A DNA stretch of 13,337 nucleotides from Spirochaetia bacterium (GTDB lineage Bacteria > Spirochaetota > Spirochaetia > PWKH01): NCBI GenBank assembly GCA_021736505.1, contig JAIPFU010000030.1, forward strand, positions 1-13,337. Direction: 5' to 3'. The position numbers were made by a program, and so were the translations under genes. Shown here one piece after another: positions 12,866 through 13,337 of this stretch (position 1 is its first letter; every line of letters starts with the position of its first letter). Under the pieces are notes generated by a model, which was not told the DNA's origin, did no database searches, and saw nothing but the letters and a program-made list of their open reading frames with translations.

Positions 12866-13337
12866 ATGAAACGAAAAATTTTTATTCTCGGATTGCTGTG
12901 CATGTTTGCCATGACTTCTGTTTTTTCTCAGGGAGCACAAGAAGCAGGTGAAAAAGATCAACTGGAAATCGCTGGAATCGTATTCCAGGAAGATCAGTTC
13001 TTTAAGGTTATTCAGATCGGTATGCGTGATGCGGCTGAGGACTTGAATGTAAAACTGCTGGAAGCTAACAGCCAGAACAAGCCTGATAAGGAAATTCAGC
13101 TTGTTCAGACATATATTGCCCGTGGTGTTGACGCCATTGCAATTTCTCCTTTATCTGCCACAGCGTCAATCACAGCTTTGAAGGAAGCGGATGACAATGG
13201 CATTAAAGTTGTTACTTACAATTCCCCGATAAATGCTGACTTCCCTGTATCCTACATCAACTCAAGTCAGTCTCAGCTGGGAAACACTACTGGTAAAGCA
13301 GCGAGAAAATACATAGAGGAAGAGCTGGGCGGAGAAG
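12866..13337 (+). CDS. Sugar ABC transporter substrate-binding protein, 5' part
   Basis: The first 157 residues are present; the right edge cuts the gene. Residues 1-21 (MKRKIFILGLLCMFAMTSVFS) form a signal peptide, and the junction with QGAQEAGEK is a form common in spirochaete binding proteins. A lipidated Cys is not obvious. The mature part is a Peripla_BP_4-type domain: IAGIVFQEDQFFKVIQIGM (35-53), ANSQNKPDKEIQLVQTYIARGVDAIAISPL and KVVTYNSP. Such proteins deliver pentoses, hexoses or AI-2 to an ABC importer; the ligand cannot be named. The start is fixed by AGGAGG. It is the only gene here behind a sigma-54 promoter and follows directly after the sigma-54 activator gene. Permease and ATPase genes are expected beyond the edge. 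Confidence 0.9.
   Translation, partial: MKRKIFILGLLCMFAMTSVFSQGAQEAGEKDQLEIAGIVFQEDQFFKVIQIGMRDAAEDLNVKLLEANSQNKPDKEIQLVQTYIARGVDAIAISPLSATASITALKEADDNGIKVVTYNSPINADFPVSYINSSQSQLGNTTGKAARKYIEEELGGE

Overview
The window looks like part of a chromosome from a free-living spirochaete (Spirochaeta/Treponema-like). This rests on the signal-peptide junction of the sugar-binding protein at the right edge (…FSQGAQEAG…), the relaxed lipobox of a second binding protein, moderate GC content with strong SD sites, and the gene mix. The assignment is inference, not proof.

Layout. (1) Positions 1-940 hold the 3' part of a hybrid sensor histidine kinase (HATPase + receiver). It is broken by a frameshift best explained as an 11-bp deletion between direct repeats. 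(2) 992-2515 (minus) encodes a fusion of a GmhB/HisB-N-type HAD phosphatase with a full Sua5 threonylcarbamoyl-AMP synthase. It shares a promoter region with a divergent cytosolic-looking M23/LytM peptidase-like gene (2697-3410). (3) A convergent, CTTAAG-rich terminator region separates the M23 gene from 3480-5999 (minus), an 839-residue KamA-family radical SAM protein built from two KamA-like halves, of which only the first has the 4Fe-4S motif. (4) From a good promoter near 6211, three overlapping plus-strand genes follow: a mutarotase-fold protein (6345-7505), a sugar-binding lipoprotein (7495-8604) and a membrane histidine kinase (8601-10874). After a repeat-filled gap comes an NtrC-type sigma-54 activator (11056-12450). 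(5) A 415-base gap contains tandem repeats, a cluster of CTGTATAC elements and a textbook -24/-12 sigma-54 promoter. It leads into a sugar ABC-type binding protein that runs off the right edge (12866-13337).

How it fits together (inference). Genes 6345-12866 read as a sugar-perception and uptake circuit. A lipoprotein binding protein would present ligand state to a membrane kinase, the kinase would phosphorylate the sigma-54 activator, and the activator would bind the CTGTATAC cluster and switch on a sugar transporter through the -24/-12 promoter. Periplasmic-binding-protein/kinase pairs are known (LuxP-LuxQ, TorT-TorS, XylFII-LytS). Coupling one to a sigma-54 activator for carbohydrate uptake is the most interesting proposal here.

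A second theme is short tandem duplication. Almost every gene end has its own array (11-, 13- or 14-bp units), two of these arrays share an 11-bp phased A-tract unit, and several proteins carry low-complexity inserts encoded by 9- or 12-bp repeats. A 16-bp palindrome, GCACAAAGCTTTGTGC, and close relatives recur upstream of three genes.
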